A stretch of DNA of 64,000 nucleotides from Ascidiaceihabitans sp. (GTDB lineage Bacteria > Pseudomonadota > Alphaproteobacteria > Rhodobacterales > Rhodobacteraceae), in NCBI GenBank assembly GCA_028825475.1, contig JAPKAB010000012.1, forward strand, positions 1 to 64,000, written 5' to 3'. Under the pieces are notes generated by a model, which saw only the letters and a program-made list of their open reading frames with translations, did not search any database and had not been told where the DNA came from. Position 1 is the first letter of the stretch. Each line of letters starts with the position of its first letter. Below are positions 18,625 to 27,232 of this stretch, piece by piece. The position numbers and the translations under genes were made by a program.

Positions 18625-18738
18625 GGTGCATGTGACGAGTTAGGATTGTCCGGCAATGTTTGATTTTTAGCAGAATTTGTGCCTCGGGCAATCGTAACTA
18701 CCCGCGGCGCAAAAAAGTGCCGTTTAGGACTTTAAGCC

Positions 18739-19665
18739 TTATTCAGTTAGAAATGCCGTAACCGCAGCGAGAACTGCTGGCCTTTGATTACCCGTCTGCG
18801 CTTCAAAGACATGGTTAGCATTCGGCCATTCAATCAGTCTTGAATTTGGTAAAATGGAATGTGCGAAACGCGCTGATGAAACTGGTACGTTGTCATCATT
18901 TGCACCGATTACAAGTAAAACGGGCATACGCAAGGTCTTTAGGCTGCGGCTTGGATCGCGATCCAGAACTGAAGACCAATACGTGTGCGGATAACCCAGT
19001 TCGAAGGCCGCCGTGTTATTTGGATCAGCATCAATACGTGCTGCAATGGCTTGAAACTGTGGCAACCCACCGCGGCGTTCAAAAAGAAGCTCAAGTTCTT
19101 TGCGCTGTGTCATGCCTCCTGCACCGATCACTGCGACCTTGACGATATCTTGTGCCTGCGCGGCCATATCTATCACGATAGGTCCGCCTTCAGACGTTCC
19201 CACCAGCATGATCTGACTATCAGGACGCTGCGTTCTGATAGCTTCCAGAGCTAGGAGATTGCGCCGCAAAATCTCATCATAAGTATACTTATTCCAAAAA
19301 TCGACTGAACAAGACAGGCCTAGATCTCCCTTACTTACGCCAGTCTTATCGAGACTAAAAACCTCCAAGCCGGATACGGCCCCTAAAAAGTAAGGTGCAA
19401 GATAGACGCTAAGCGAGGTGCAACCTGACCCACCGACATAAAATACAGTTATTGGGGTCTTGGATGACTCAGCTTCGGTTCTAATTGAGAAAATCTTTAG
19501 AACGTCTTCGCCTACACTGAGGCTTTGCGCTTTGCTATCGCTGGCGAACGCCTGCCCCAAATATTGCAACTTTGTCCCGCAAGAAGCCAGCAGAACGAGC
19601 AACGTAAAACAAGCGGCTACCCGAAACCCTAAGGTCCGTTTTTGGTGAGATTTGACCATACGCAC
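18739..19665 (-). CDS. Alpha/beta-hydrolase-like lipoprotein
   Basis: A 308-residue protein with a lipoprotein signal: basic start, hydrophobic FTLLVLLA and lipobox LLASC (Cys near residue 29), so it is probably lipid-anchored in the periplasm. The mature part looks like an alpha/beta hydrolase, with a nucleophile elbow LVGTSEGGPIV (GTSEG), LVIGANDDNVP carrying a candidate acid, and a final WPNANHVFE with the candidate His. The substrate is unknown. It lies in the patch of duplicated and broken sequence between rlmF and DUF4345. Confidence 0.75.
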   Translation of the reverse strand: MRMVKSHQKRTLGFRVAACFTLLVLLASCGTKLQYLGQAFASDSKAQSLSVGEDVLKIFSIRTEAESSKTPITVFYVGGSGCTSLSVYLAPYFLGAVSGLEVFSLDKTGVSKGDLGLSCSVDFWNKYTYDEILRRNLLALEAIRTQRPDSQIMLVGTSEGGPIVIDMAAQAQDIVKVAVIGAGGMTQRKELELLFERRGGLPQFQAIAARIDADPNNTAAFELGYPHTYWSSVLDRDPSRSLKTLRMPVLLVIGANDDNVPVSSARFAHSILPNSRLIEWPNANHVFEAQTGNQRPAVLAAVTAFLTE

Positions 19666-19851
19666 GCTTCTCCAATAAGTACTGTAAACGAAGTTATCGG
19701 GCAGTGCTTTGCCAGCGCAAGAGCTTATTCTGCTAACTGAGTGTTCTGATCAGACTCACTGTATCCTTGCTCGATCCTTCCAAAAACAACCGATTGCTGG
19801 ATCGTTCACCAAACCAGGCATTGACGCACGCCTAGCGGAAAGCACATTCAA

Positions 19852-19997
19852 CCCACAAACCCGACATTGCCTATTCCATACCACATGCTACCTGTTTCTT
19901 ATGATAGATATAATCAACACTCTCTGCGCCCTCCTTACCATCGGCTTTGGTCTGTTCGGATTTGTGGCCCCTCGCTACACGGCCTCTGCCCGTGATC
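19852..19997 (+). repeat. 146-bp direct repeat, left copy (partner at 21626-21771)
   Basis: The 146 bases at 19852-19997 align without gaps to 21626-21771; I count 7 mismatches, about 95% identity. The repeat includes the upstream region and first ~97 coding bases of the DUF4345 gene. The two copies bracket the membrane protein gene at 20149 and the TetR gene at 20970, suggesting the intervening block entered, or was duplicated, by recombination at this sequence. Confidence 0.9.
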
Positions 19998-20029
19998 AAA
20001 AACGAACGAACTGCCGTCAAAGTGTTTAG
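19901..20029 (+). pseudogene. 5' fragment of a DUF4345 gene
   Basis: From the ATG at 19901 the frame reads MIDIINTLCALLTIGFGLFG, nearly identical to the start of the intact gene at 21675. After SARD (about 19997) homology stops and the frame runs into unrelated sequence, ending at 20029. About 32 of 117 residues remain. It is a broken duplicate and unlikely to be functional. Confidence 0.8.
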
Positions 20030-20036
20030 TCTCGGC

Positions 20037-20092
20037 CGGATCGACGTAATCCTGTGCGCCCCGCCGTTTCAGTCTTCAATGCCGAAGCAATA
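20037..20092 (+). pseudogene. Remnant of rlmF (NPPF region)
   Basis: The bases around 20043-20090 translate to DVILCAPPFQSSMPKQ, matching HVILCNPPFHSSMEEA of RlmF (nucleotides 18232-18279). The key Asn of NPPF is changed to Ala. Only about 50 bases are recognisable. It directly follows the DUF4345 fragment, giving a chimeric scar of both neighbours. Confidence 0.6.
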
Positions 20093-20148
20093 ATCGGGAT
20101 CGCTTTAGGGCACTCATGCAAAGAATGACTTCGATTAATTCAACTCGA

Positions 20149-20841
20149 TTAGACTTTGGCGATCTTGGGAACTGCCCAGCACAGCACTGCGGTCATTGCG
20201 GTATAAGTGAGCATGATGGTTGGCACAGTCGTGTTGAAGGCAAGATTAAACACTGGAATGCCCAATAAGTCCCGAAATGAAACCGTGGCAACCGATAGCA
20301 GGAAAAAGATACCATAAGCGAAAACTCCGATGATCACTGCACGGTTCTTAGTGGTACGAACGACGCCCGCTTTCGTCTCGGCCCGGAAATAATAGGTTAT
20401 AGCAGCGACAATAAAGACGGCTTCGATGAGTATCGCGAGGTATGCGTTTTTAGCATAAAGCCCCAAGCCTATCGCAACGGTGTCCGCACCAAAAAGATGG
20501 TGCCCGTGGCCTGAAAAGAAATCCAGTACGATATGGCTAACGAACAAGGTCAGTGCCACGAGGCCAATCGTTGTACTTTTGAACAAGACCTTACCGATCA
20601 GAAATACCACGAAAGCCCAGATGAATTGTGGGATCAGGTGGTGACTGTACATCATTGATACCGTCATGTTGGCAATGGTTGCATCAAAGACGTCAATCGG
20701 TCCCGTCGGCTCCAGCCCAAGGTAATGAAAAATGAACCAGCAGATATCTTGGAATTGCGACACGGCAAGAAAGAACAACAACGTCCCTTTTGGGAACTTC
20801 TGATGCGCAATGAGGGCAGTTGCATAGTGTCCAGCGATCAT
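20149..20841 (-). CDS. Multi-pass membrane protein, possibly metal-dependent hydrolase-like (DUF457/YdjM-type)
   Basis: A 230-residue membrane protein with about six hydrophobic segments. The N-terminus MIAGHYATALIAHQKFP, the following FQDICWFIFHYLG, the SHH motif and SHIVLDFFSGHGHHLFG place His and Asp residues as in membrane-bound predicted metal-dependent hydrolases (YdjM/DUF457), but I am not certain of the family. It is divergent from a TetR gene with a 128-base gap and is likely its target. Both lie between the two copies of the 146-bp repeat. Confidence 0.6.
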   Translation of the reverse strand: MIAGHYATALIAHQKFPKGTLLFFLAVSQFQDICWFIFHYLGLEPTGPIDVFDATIANMTVSMMYSHHLIPQFIWAFVVFLIGKVLFKSTTIGLVALTLFVSHIVLDFFSGHGHHLFGADTVAIGLGLYAKNAYLAILIEAVFIVAAITYYFRAETKAGVVRTTKNRAVIIGVFAYGIFFLLSVATVSFRDLLGIPVFNLAFNTTVPTIMLTYTAMTAVLCWAVPKIAKV

Positions 20842-20969
20842 AATCCATATCCTTTGGCTAAATTAATTACAAAACAACGCTCTAGTAGAGCGGATGATGA
20901 TTTGATATAATTTCGTAACTAACAGTACGATATGAATTGGTCAATCTTTAAATACTCACGGGTACGAAT

Positions 20970-21578
20970 ATGACAACATTAAAAAACACTCCTAAACGAG
21001 GGCGCCCCCAAACTTTGGATCGCGATGCGGTTTTGAAGATTGCTCTGATGAGCTATTGGACAGGAGGGCCAACGCGTGTAGCGATAAGTCACATCTGCAA
21101 AGAAGCAGATGTTTCCAAACCTGGTCTTTATCGTGAATTTGGCAGCGACGATGGTTTGAAGGCCGCGGTGCTAGATCTTTACAGCGAATTGGTACTTGGC
21201 CCATTCCACAACATTTTGACCAGTAACGAAGGGTTTGCCCAGCAGATCGAGGCACTTATTGCGTTTACTTTGCAAGACCGCCAAAAACTTGGGATACCGA
21301 GTGGATGCTTGCAGGTAGCAATGCGTGCCCACAGGGAAGACCTTGGAGAGATCACAGGCAACAAAGTTGATATGCTTCGTTCCGAAACACTTCGAAACTA
21401 CGAAGCGTGGATCGAACGAGCAAAATCACGTGCAGAGTTCAAGGCCGACATCCCAACCCACGCGGCAGCCCTCTTTTGCGATGCGCAAAACGGTGGTGCT
21501 ATGCGGATGCAAAGAGAAGGCGTTCCGAATGCAATCATCAAACAAACTTTAGGGCTCGCTTTTGCTACCTTTGTCTAA
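20970..21578 (+). CDS. TetR/AcrR family transcriptional regulator
   Basis: A 202-residue regulator. The helix-turn-helix lies at about residues 30-65: VAISHICKEADVSKPGLYREFGS, quoted as two parts VAISHICKEADVSK and PGLYREFGS. The start GRPQTLDRDAVLKIAL is the usual lead-in. The C-terminal ligand domain resembles the subgroup with a cysteine near GIPSGCLQVAMRA. It is divergent from the membrane protein gene at 20149-20841, which it probably controls. The effector is unknown. Confidence 0.88.
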   Translation: MTTLKNTPKRGRPQTLDRDAVLKIALMSYWTGGPTRVAISHICKEADVSKPGLYREFGSDDGLKAAVLDLYSELVLGPFHNILTSNEGFAQQIEALIAFTLQDRQKLGIPSGCLQVAMRAHREDLGEITGNKVDMLRSETLRNYEAWIERAKSRAEFKADIPTHAAALFCDAQNGGAMRMQREGVPNAIIKQTLGLAFATFV

Positions 21579-21625
21579 TGCGCGCAAACCGCTTTTTGCG
21601 CAGTAGCCGCGAGCAACAGCTAAGT

Positions 21626-21771
21626 CCCACAAACCCGCCATTGCCTATTCCCTACCACATGCTACCTGTTTCTCATGATAGATATAATCAACTCCCTCTG
21701 CGCCCTCCTTACCATCGGCTTTGGTCTGTTCGGATTTGTGGCCCCGCGCTACACGGCCTCTGCCCTTGATC
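21626..21771 (+). repeat. 146-bp direct repeat, right copy (partner at 19852-19997)
   Basis: The right copy contains the promoter side and start of the intact DUF4345 gene. The separation of 1,774 bases and the gapless alignment to 19852-19997 indicate a fairly recent duplication or recombination event. Confidence 0.9.
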
Positions 21772-22028
21772 TGGAGCCAACCAAATCCACGATGGGCCTA
21801 AGCGAGATGCGCGCCTCTGTAGGTGGATTGTTTGTTGTGGCAGGATTGGCCGCCCTTTGGCTGGATGACCCCGTCGCCTACGCCATGATCGGCTTTGCTT
21901 TTGTGGGTGCCGCAACGGGTCGGGTTTTGTCGCTGATCCTAGACAAACCACCTGTGGTCAAAGTGCTGATTTTTGGTGGGATCGAAGCGGCCCTTGCGGC
22001 TGCGTTTCTGATCCTCAATTTGGGGTGA
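21675..22028 (+). CDS. DUF4345-like small membrane protein
   Basis: A 117-residue protein with four hydrophobic segments (about residues 3-25, 45-62, 66-85 and 94-115), typical of DUF4345. The sequence includes SEMRASVGGLFVVAGL and FVGAATGRVLSLILD. No function is known. It is the intact version of the fragment at 19901. The 3' side leads into an intergenic stretch (22029-22230) with an 11-bp tandem repeat. Confidence 0.75.
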   Translation: MIDIINSLCALLTIGFGLFGFVAPRYTASALDLEPTKSTMGLSEMRASVGGLFVVAGLAALWLDDPVAYAMIGFAFVGAATGRVLSLILDKPPVVKVLIFGGIEAALAAAFLILNLG

Positions 22029-22090
22029 ACCTGCGTTCGGTGGGTTAACAGATTGGCGGTGCCGATACCTGCACCGACGAAAAACATATA

Positions 22091-22112
22091 TAATACCGAC
22101 GTAATACCGACG
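22091..22112. repeat. Two tandem copies of TAATACCGACG
   Basis: An 11-bp unit is repeated twice head to tail between DUF4345 and the tmRNA. The same unit occurs with variation at 47587-47630, at the end of purN. The period is about one helical turn. Function is unknown. Confidence 0.75.
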
Positions 22113-22229
22113 TTTATTTTACATCAATTATAGCCCGTTAAGAATTGATAATATTTAGTTTTCATGCGCGATCGGCAAAAATACTAAAAATCGTCCCCAA
22201 ACACCTTACCCCTTGAGATTTCTGTGCAG

Positions 22230-22580
22230 CCCCCCTACATATACATTGTCCTTCGGGACTATGGAAATAAACGCGCTTGTAATAAACGGATTGGACCCGG
22301 GGGCGGTACCCGGCGACTCCACCAAACATCCTTTATTTGGGGATCATGGGGTCGAAATAGGATCGACAAACGTCTAAAGAGGTTAGCTTTTTCTCGGCTG
22401 GGTGCCACCGTATCGGCCCAAAATGTACAATTGCAAATAACAATCGTGCTCCAATGGCGATGGCTGCGTAAGCAACCGGATCTATTGAAACTTAAGTCCT
22501 TACGTTTAGCGACCTAAGGCGGGGTTCGCAGGTACCTGGCAACAGAAACCTGCACTTACTCCCTCCTAAGATTTCCATTT
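22230..22580 (+). ncRNA. ssrA: tmRNA, circularly permuted two-piece form
   Basis: tmRNA rescues stalled ribosomes and tags the product. The acceptor piece ends at 22324 with T-arm CCGGG-GGCGGTA-CCCGG, acceptor strand CGACTCC and ACCA. After a 23-base intervening segment that is expected to be removed, the coding piece starts GGGGTCG at 22348, which pairs with CGACTCC. The tag frame reads ANNNRAPMAMAA then TAA at 22433-22471. This acceptor-first order is the alphaproteobacterial form. The outer ends are estimates: I see pseudoknot-like pairing (GCAGGTACCTGG, AACAGAAACCTGC) to about 22555. Confidence 0.93.
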
Positions 22581-22689
22581 GACGTCCTATCTTGCGTCAG
22601 CTTAGTATCCCCAATGGGGTTTACCTGCGAACACCCCGTGAGGCGCCAGCCGAAGGTTCGCATGTCTTCCAGCTTTAAGGAAACATGCT

Positions 22690-23505
22690 ATGGCTGCTCC
22701 GAATGAAATTACCCCACAACAACTTCTGCGCCTGATCGGCACGCCCGATTGCCCCGTGGTCGTGGACATCTCTATCGATCCCGACTTTGACGATGACCCC
22801 AACATAATCCCCGGTGCCTACCGTCATCCACACACGGATATATCAGGCTTGGTTGCCCGATTGCGCGGCAAACGCGCAGTGATCACATGCCAACAAGGTA
22901 TCAAGCTAAGTCAGGGACTTACCGCCCACTTGAGCTGCGAAGGTTTGGACGTCGAATACCTAAAAGGCGGCAACTACGGTTGGCGCGACTTGGTGGATGC
23001 CCCGCGCATCCCTGCCTCTGCCATGCCTCCCCAAACGGATGGTCGCACCCTTTGGGTCACCCGTCATCGCCCAAAAATTGACCGCATCGCCTGCCCATGG
23101 TTGGTCCGCCGTTTCGTCGACAAGGATGCGCGCTTCTTGTTTGTATCTCCTGACGAGGTTGTCGGTGTATCAGAACGTTACAATGCAATCCCGTTTGACA
23201 TTGAGGACACGTTTTGGAGCCACCGTGGCCCCAATTGCACCTTCGATACAATGTTGGACGAATTCAAACTTCGAACCCCTACCCTTGATCGTCTCTCAAC
23301 AGTCGTTCGCGCCGCAGACACCGACAACCATGACTTTGCGCCAGAGGCTGCGGGTCTGTTGGCATTGTCAGTGGGTTTATCACGCCAATACCGTGACGAT
23401 CTGGAACAGCTTGAGGCAGGTATGCATCTGTATGACGCCCTATATCGGTGGGCGCGTGATGGGACCAAAGAACGCCACACTTGGCCAACAGGAAAACTAT
23501 CATGA
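22690..23505 (+). CDS. chrB: Chromate resistance protein ChrB with N-terminal rhodanese-like domain
   Basis: A 271-residue two-domain protein. Residues 1-110 form a rhodanese-like domain with active-site-like VITCQQGIKLSQG. From about residue 118 (LWVTRHRPKIDRIACPWLVRR) the ChrB C-terminal domain follows, including HRGPNCTFDTMLDEF. ChrB is associated with chromate sensing or resistance. The gene overlaps chrA by four bases (ATGA), so the pair is translationally coupled. It begins about 110 bases after the tmRNA. Confidence 0.88.
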   Translation: MAAPNEITPQQLLRLIGTPDCPVVVDISIDPDFDDDPNIIPGAYRHPHTDISGLVARLRGKRAVITCQQGIKLSQGLTAHLSCEGLDVEYLKGGNYGWRDLVDAPRIPASAMPPQTDGRTLWVTRHRPKIDRIACPWLVRRFVDKDARFLFVSPDEVVGVSERYNAIPFDIEDTFWSHRGPNCTFDTMLDEFKLRTPTLDRLSTVVRAADTDNHDFAPEAAGLLALSVGLSRQYRDDLEQLEAGMHLYDALYRWARDGTKERHTWPTGKLS

Positions 23506-24743
23506 GCACGCAAACCTTACCAGATATGATGCGTGCCTTTGGGCGCATTGGACTGCTGTCTTTTGGCGGTCCGGCGGCCCAAATCGCGATCATGCATGAA
23601 GAATTGGTCGAACGCCGCCGTTGGCTGACTGAGGATCAGTTCCTGCGTGCCCTATCACTGTGCATGTTGTTGCCCGGCCCTGAAGCAATGCAATTGGCGA
23701 CATATGCGGGCTGGCGCATTCGCGGTGTGTTTGGTGGGCTACTGGCGGGCCTACTGTTCGTTGTGCCTGGCGCATTGGTCATCTTTGTACTGGCCTTCGC
23801 CTATATCTCTTATGGCCAAGTGCCCCTTGTGCAAGCGGCGTTTGTGGGCATCAAGGCTGCGGTAATTATCGTTGTGCTACAAGCACTTATAAGACTTGGG
23901 AACAAAGCCTTAGGCACGAATGCTGCTTGGGTCTTAGCAGGATTGGCATTTGTCGCCTTGTTTGCGTTTGGGTTACCTTTCCCTCTAATCATCGCTGTTG
24001 CGGCTATTTATGGGTACGTCACAAGCAAAGCCGACAGCGCAACAACCGCACCCGTCCACATCCCTGCAGGTCAGACGTTGCGCACCGTTTTGATCTGGTC
24101 TGCACTGTGGGCCGCACCGATGGTCATGCTATGGCTGTTACAGGCTGACTTCTTAATCCAATTGGGACTGTTCTTTTCCAAACTGGCAGTTGTCACCTTT
24201 GGCGGTGCCTATGCTGTGTTGGCATACATGAGCCAAACCGTCGTCCAAGATTACGGCTGGGTGACATCAGGCCAAATGATAGACGCGCTTGGATTGGCTG
24301 AGACCACACCGGGGCCATTGATCTTAGTCACAGAATTTGTCGCGATCCTTGCGGGGGCAGCAAATGGCGGCATTGGTCTTGCAATTGCTGCTGGCCTCTT
24401 GGCACTTTGGGTGACGTTCACCCCCTGTTTCTTGTGGATTTTCGCAGCCGGCCCCTACATCGAAACCCTGACATCACGCCCAAGATTGTCAGCGGCCCTT
24501 AGCGCCATCACCGCCGCTGTTGTTGGTGTTATCCTGAACCTTTCAATCTGGTTTGCCTTGCATGTTATATTTGATCAGGTGAACAATTGGGGTGCCATGC
24601 CTCTTCCTTTGATTTCATCCATCAACGCCATCGCCGCTGTCCTGACAGGTGCTGCAGCCATACTGATGTTACGTTTCAAATTGGGGTTGGTCACGACAAT
24701 GGGTCTGATGGCAATCGCCGGTATGGGGCTGTCGCTATTGTAG
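23502..24743 (+). CDS. chrA: Chromate efflux transporter ChrA
   Basis: A 413-residue CHR-family transporter that expels chromate. It has two homologous halves: the first carries GLLSFGGPAAQIAIMHEELV and LLPGPEAMQLATYAGW, the second KLAVVTFGGAYAVLAYM and LGLAETTPGPLILVTEFV. The internal repeat and about ten to twelve membrane segments are as expected. I start it at the ATG at 23502, which overlaps the chrB stop; a longer in-frame start inside chrB is not needed. Confidence 0.93.
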   Translation: MSTQTLPDMMRAFGRIGLLSFGGPAAQIAIMHEELVERRRWLTEDQFLRALSLCMLLPGPEAMQLATYAGWRIRGVFGGLLAGLLFVVPGALVIFVLAFAYISYGQVPLVQAAFVGIKAAVIIVVLQALIRLGNKALGTNAAWVLAGLAFVALFAFGLPFPLIIAVAAIYGYVTSKADSATTAPVHIPAGQTLRTVLIWSALWAAPMVMLWLLQADFLIQLGLFFSKLAVVTFGGAYAVLAYMSQTVVQDYGWVTSGQMIDALGLAETTPGPLILVTEFVAILAGAANGGIGLAIAAGLLALWVTFTPCFLWIFAAGPYIETLTSRPRLSAALSAITAAVVGVILNLSIWFALHVIFDQVNNWGAMPLPLISSINAIAAVLTGAAAILMLRFKLGLVTTMGLMAIAGMGLSLL

Positions 24744-24824
24744 AACAGTGTCAATTTGCGCTGCCCTCTTTTCACTCCCGTGAAAAAGGGTATGATTGGA
24801 GCAATTAAGACAAGGGGATCCGCC

Positions 24825-25340
24825 ATGAGCGACACCATCGACTACGGCAATTTAATGCACGATGCTATGCGCAGCCTAATCAAACGCGTTCTAACAGACG
24901 TGCAGGCCAATGGTCTCCCCGGCTCGCACCACTTCTTCATTACATTTCGAACCACACATCCCGATGCCGAATTGGCAGATTGGTTGTCCGATCGTTATCC
25001 AGAGGAGATGACCGTTGTGATGCAACACTGGTTTGATCGCCTTGAAGTTGGCGAAGATGGCTTTGGTATTCGCTTGAACTTTGGCGATGCGCCAGAGCCG
25101 TTGTTTGTTCCATACGACGCGATCAAAACTTTCGTCGATCCATCCGTTGAATTTGGTTTGCGCTTTGAAGCGGCTGACGATGAAGACGTCGAGTTCGATG
25201 GCGTGTCGGTCGAAGAGCTGGGCGACAGTGAACCTGTTCAAATGCCTGAACCTAAACCATCCGTGCTTCAAGAAGATGACGCAGACGATGAAGCCCCGAA
25301 AGCAGCAGAAGTCGTATCCTTGGATAGCTTCCGCAAATAG
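24825..25340 (+). CDS. sspB: SspB-type ClpXP adaptor (alphaproteobacterial form)
   Basis: A 171-residue adaptor that binds tmRNA-tagged proteins and hands them to ClpXP. The folded N-terminal part (residues 1-115) includes HHFFITFRTTHPDAEL and EMTVVMQHWFD. An acidic linker follows, and the last residues VVSLDSFRK form the usual ClpX-docking tail. The ATG at 24825 is preceded by AGGGGA. It lies about 2.3 kb from ssrA, with chrBA in between. It is upstream of fumC on the same strand, a common order in this group. Confidence 0.93.
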   Translation: MSDTIDYGNLMHDAMRSLIKRVLTDVQANGLPGSHHFFITFRTTHPDAELADWLSDRYPEEMTVVMQHWFDRLEVGEDGFGIRLNFGDAPEPLFVPYDAIKTFVDPSVEFGLRFEAADDEDVEFDGVSVEELGDSEPVQMPEPKPSVLQEDDADDEAPKAAEVVSLDSFRK

Positions 25341-25425
25341 AGCTTGTTAGCGCACTGACTCCAATTGCCTGTTAGGGTTTGTAGCGGTAAACGCTATGCA
25401 ACGTATTCGCGACAGGAGCGCCCAA

Positions 25426-26817
25426 ATGACAAACACCCGCACAGAAACCGATAGCTTTGGCCCATTAGAAGTCCCTTCGGACAAGTATTGGGGTGCGCAA
25501 ACCCAGCGCTCTATTATCAACTTTCCGATTGGCTGGGAAAAACAACCCATCGCCATCGTCCGTGCGCTTGGCGTGATCAAGAAAGCCTGCGCACAAGCCA
25601 ACATGACCCAAGGATCGCTTGACCCGAAACTGGGCAACGCGATTGTTGAGGCGGCAGGCGAAGTGATCGAAGGTAAATTCGACGACAACTTCCCATTGGT
25701 GGTTTGGCAGACAGGGTCTGGCACACAATCCAATATGAACTCAAACGAGGTCATCGCGAACCGCGCAATTGAATTGCTTGGTGGCGTAATCGGTTCAAAA
25801 GATCCAGTGCACCCAAATGATCACTGCAACATGGGTCAGTCCTCAAACGATACATTCCCAACAGCAATGCACATCTCTGCAGCCATGATGGCGCGCGACG
25901 TGTTGCTTCCAGGTCTGGAAAAGCTGCACGCGGCATTGCAGGCCAAAGTGGTTCAATTCGATGGCATCATTAAAATCGGACGTACCCACACCCAAGATGC
26001 AACCCCCCTGACGCTGAGCCAAGAGTTCTCAGGTTACACGCATCAGGTGGCCATGGGCATCCGCCGCGTGAACGACGCATTGGGCCGCATTTATGAACTG
26101 GCACAAGGCGGCACAGCCGTTGGCACAGGTCTGAACACCCTAAAAGGTTGGGATGTTATGGTCGCGGCCAACATGGCTGAAATCACTGGCCTGCCCTTTG
26201 TGACAGCCCCAAACAAATTTGAGGCTTTGGCAGCACATGATGCAATGGTCGAAATCTCTGGCGCGCTAAAAACCGTTGCTGCGTCCTTGTTCAAAATCGC
26301 CAACGACATCCGTCTTTTGGGCTCTGGCCCACGTTGTGGTTTGGGCGAACTGGTATTGCCAGAAAACGAACCGGGCTCATCCATCATGCCGGGCAAAGTA
26401 AACCCAACACAGTGCGAAGCACTGACGCAGGTATGTATCCACGTCATGGGCAATGATGCAGCTGTTGGTTTCGCAGGCTCACAGGGCCATTTCGAGTTGA
26501 ACGTTTACAAGCCGATGATGTCCTACAACGTTCTGCAATCCATGCAGTTGTTGGGCGATGCGTCCTCTGCATTCACCGACAACCTAATGGTTGATTTGCA
26601 AGCTGACCCAGATCGTATTGAACGCCTGATGCGCGAAAGCCTGATGTTGGTGACCGCACTGGCCCCTGAGATCGGTTACGACAACGCGACCAAGGTTGCT
26701 AAGACAGCGCACAAAAATGGCACGACCCTCAAGGAAGAGGCAATCGCCCTTGGCTTTGTGGACGCCGAAACATTCGAGCGGGTTGTACGTCCAGAAAACA
26801 TGATCGGCCCAAAATGA
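25426..26817 (+). CDS. fumC: Fumarate hydratase class II
   Basis: This 463-residue enzyme interconverts fumarate and malate in the TCA cycle. The superfamily signature [13 protein letters not shown] is present at about residue 315, with [12 protein letters not shown] and [16 protein letters not shown] before it. Length matches the iron-independent homotetrameric class. I chose the ATG at 25426 because CAGGAG lies 9 bases upstream. The stop overlaps the start of the DUF4169 gene by 4 bases. Confidence 0.96.
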   Translation: MTNTRTETDSFGPLEVPSDKYWGAQTQRSIINFPIGWEKQPIAIVRALGVIKKACAQANMTQGSLDPKLGNAIVEAAGEVIEGKFDDNFPLVVWQTGSGTQSNMNSNEVIANRAIELLGGVIGSKDPVHPNDHCNMGQSSNDTFPTAMHISAAMMARDVLLPGLEKLHAALQAKVVQFDGIIKIGRTHTQDATPLTLSQEFSGYTHQVAMGIRRVNDALGRIYELAQGGTAVGTGLNTLKGWDVMVAANMAEITGLPFVTAPNKFEALAAHDAMVEISGALKTVAASLFKIANDIRLLGSGPRCGLGELVLPENEPGSSIMPGKVNPTQCEALTQVCIHVMGNDAAVGFAGSQGHFELNVYKPMMSYNVLQSMQLLGDASSAFTDNLMVDLQADPDRIERLMRESLMLVTALAPEIGYDNATKVAKTAHKNGTTLKEEAIALGFVDAETFERVVRPENMIGPK

Positions 26818-26999
26818 GCCAACCGGTCAACCTGAACAAGTTTCGCAAGGCAAAGGCACGGGTCGGAAAACAGACCCAAGCCGATGCCAACGCGGCTAAG
26901 TTCGGGCGGACCAAAGCAGAAAAAGACCAACAGGCGCAAACAACCAACAACGTTGTGCGCCTGTTGGATGGCCATAAACTAGATACACCAAAGTCATGA
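26814..26999 (+). CDS. DUF4169 family small protein
   Basis: A 61-residue, very basic and polar protein ([16 protein letters not shown]; rich in K, Q and N) with no hydrophobic segment, likely largely helical or disordered. It overlaps fumC and the next gene by four bases on each side (ATGA at 26814 and 26996), so all three are translationally coupled. Function is unknown. Confidence 0.85.
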   Translation: MSQPVNLNKFRKAKARVGKQTQADANAAKFGRTKAEKDQQAQTTNNVVRLLDGHKLDTPKS

Positions 27000-27229
27000 G
27001 CGGACGACCTGTCAAACGCTCACTCACCCTTAAGGGACACCGAACATCGGTGTCCCTAGAGGACGAATTTTGGGTGGAATTTCGACGCATATCGGCAAAA
27101 AAATCAATTCCTATCAATGCATTGGCAGCAGAAATTGATGTAAATCGGACCGCAGATATTGGCTTAGCCTCTGCGATCCGTCTTTATGTACTTGCGGCGA
27201 TCAAGGCCGAGCGTGACCAAAAACCTTAG
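26996..27229 (+). CDS. Ribbon-helix-helix domain protein
   Basis: A 77-residue protein. The segment HRTSVSLEDEFWVEFRRISA matches the ribbon-helix-helix fold (RHH_4 type), a DNA-binding or antitoxin-like fold. Its conserved linkage to fumC argues for a housekeeping role rather than a toxin-antitoxin pair; no toxin gene is adjacent. Its stop lies 3 bases from the stop of the convergent aldolase gene. Confidence 0.85.
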   Translation: MSGRPVKRSLTLKGHRTSVSLEDEFWVEFRRISAKKSIPINALAAEIDVNRTADIGLASAIRLYVLAAIKAERDQKP

Positions 27230-27232
27230 GTG

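Noticed and set aside
18705-18722. Possible terminator after rlmF (CGGCGC-AAAAAA-GTGCCG)
   Set aside because: Six-bp stem with one G-T pair and only TTT after it; too weak to list.
19709-20029. 106-codon plus-strand frame
   Set aside because: Only the part from 19901 matches DUF4345; the rest is unrelated, so I call it a fragment.
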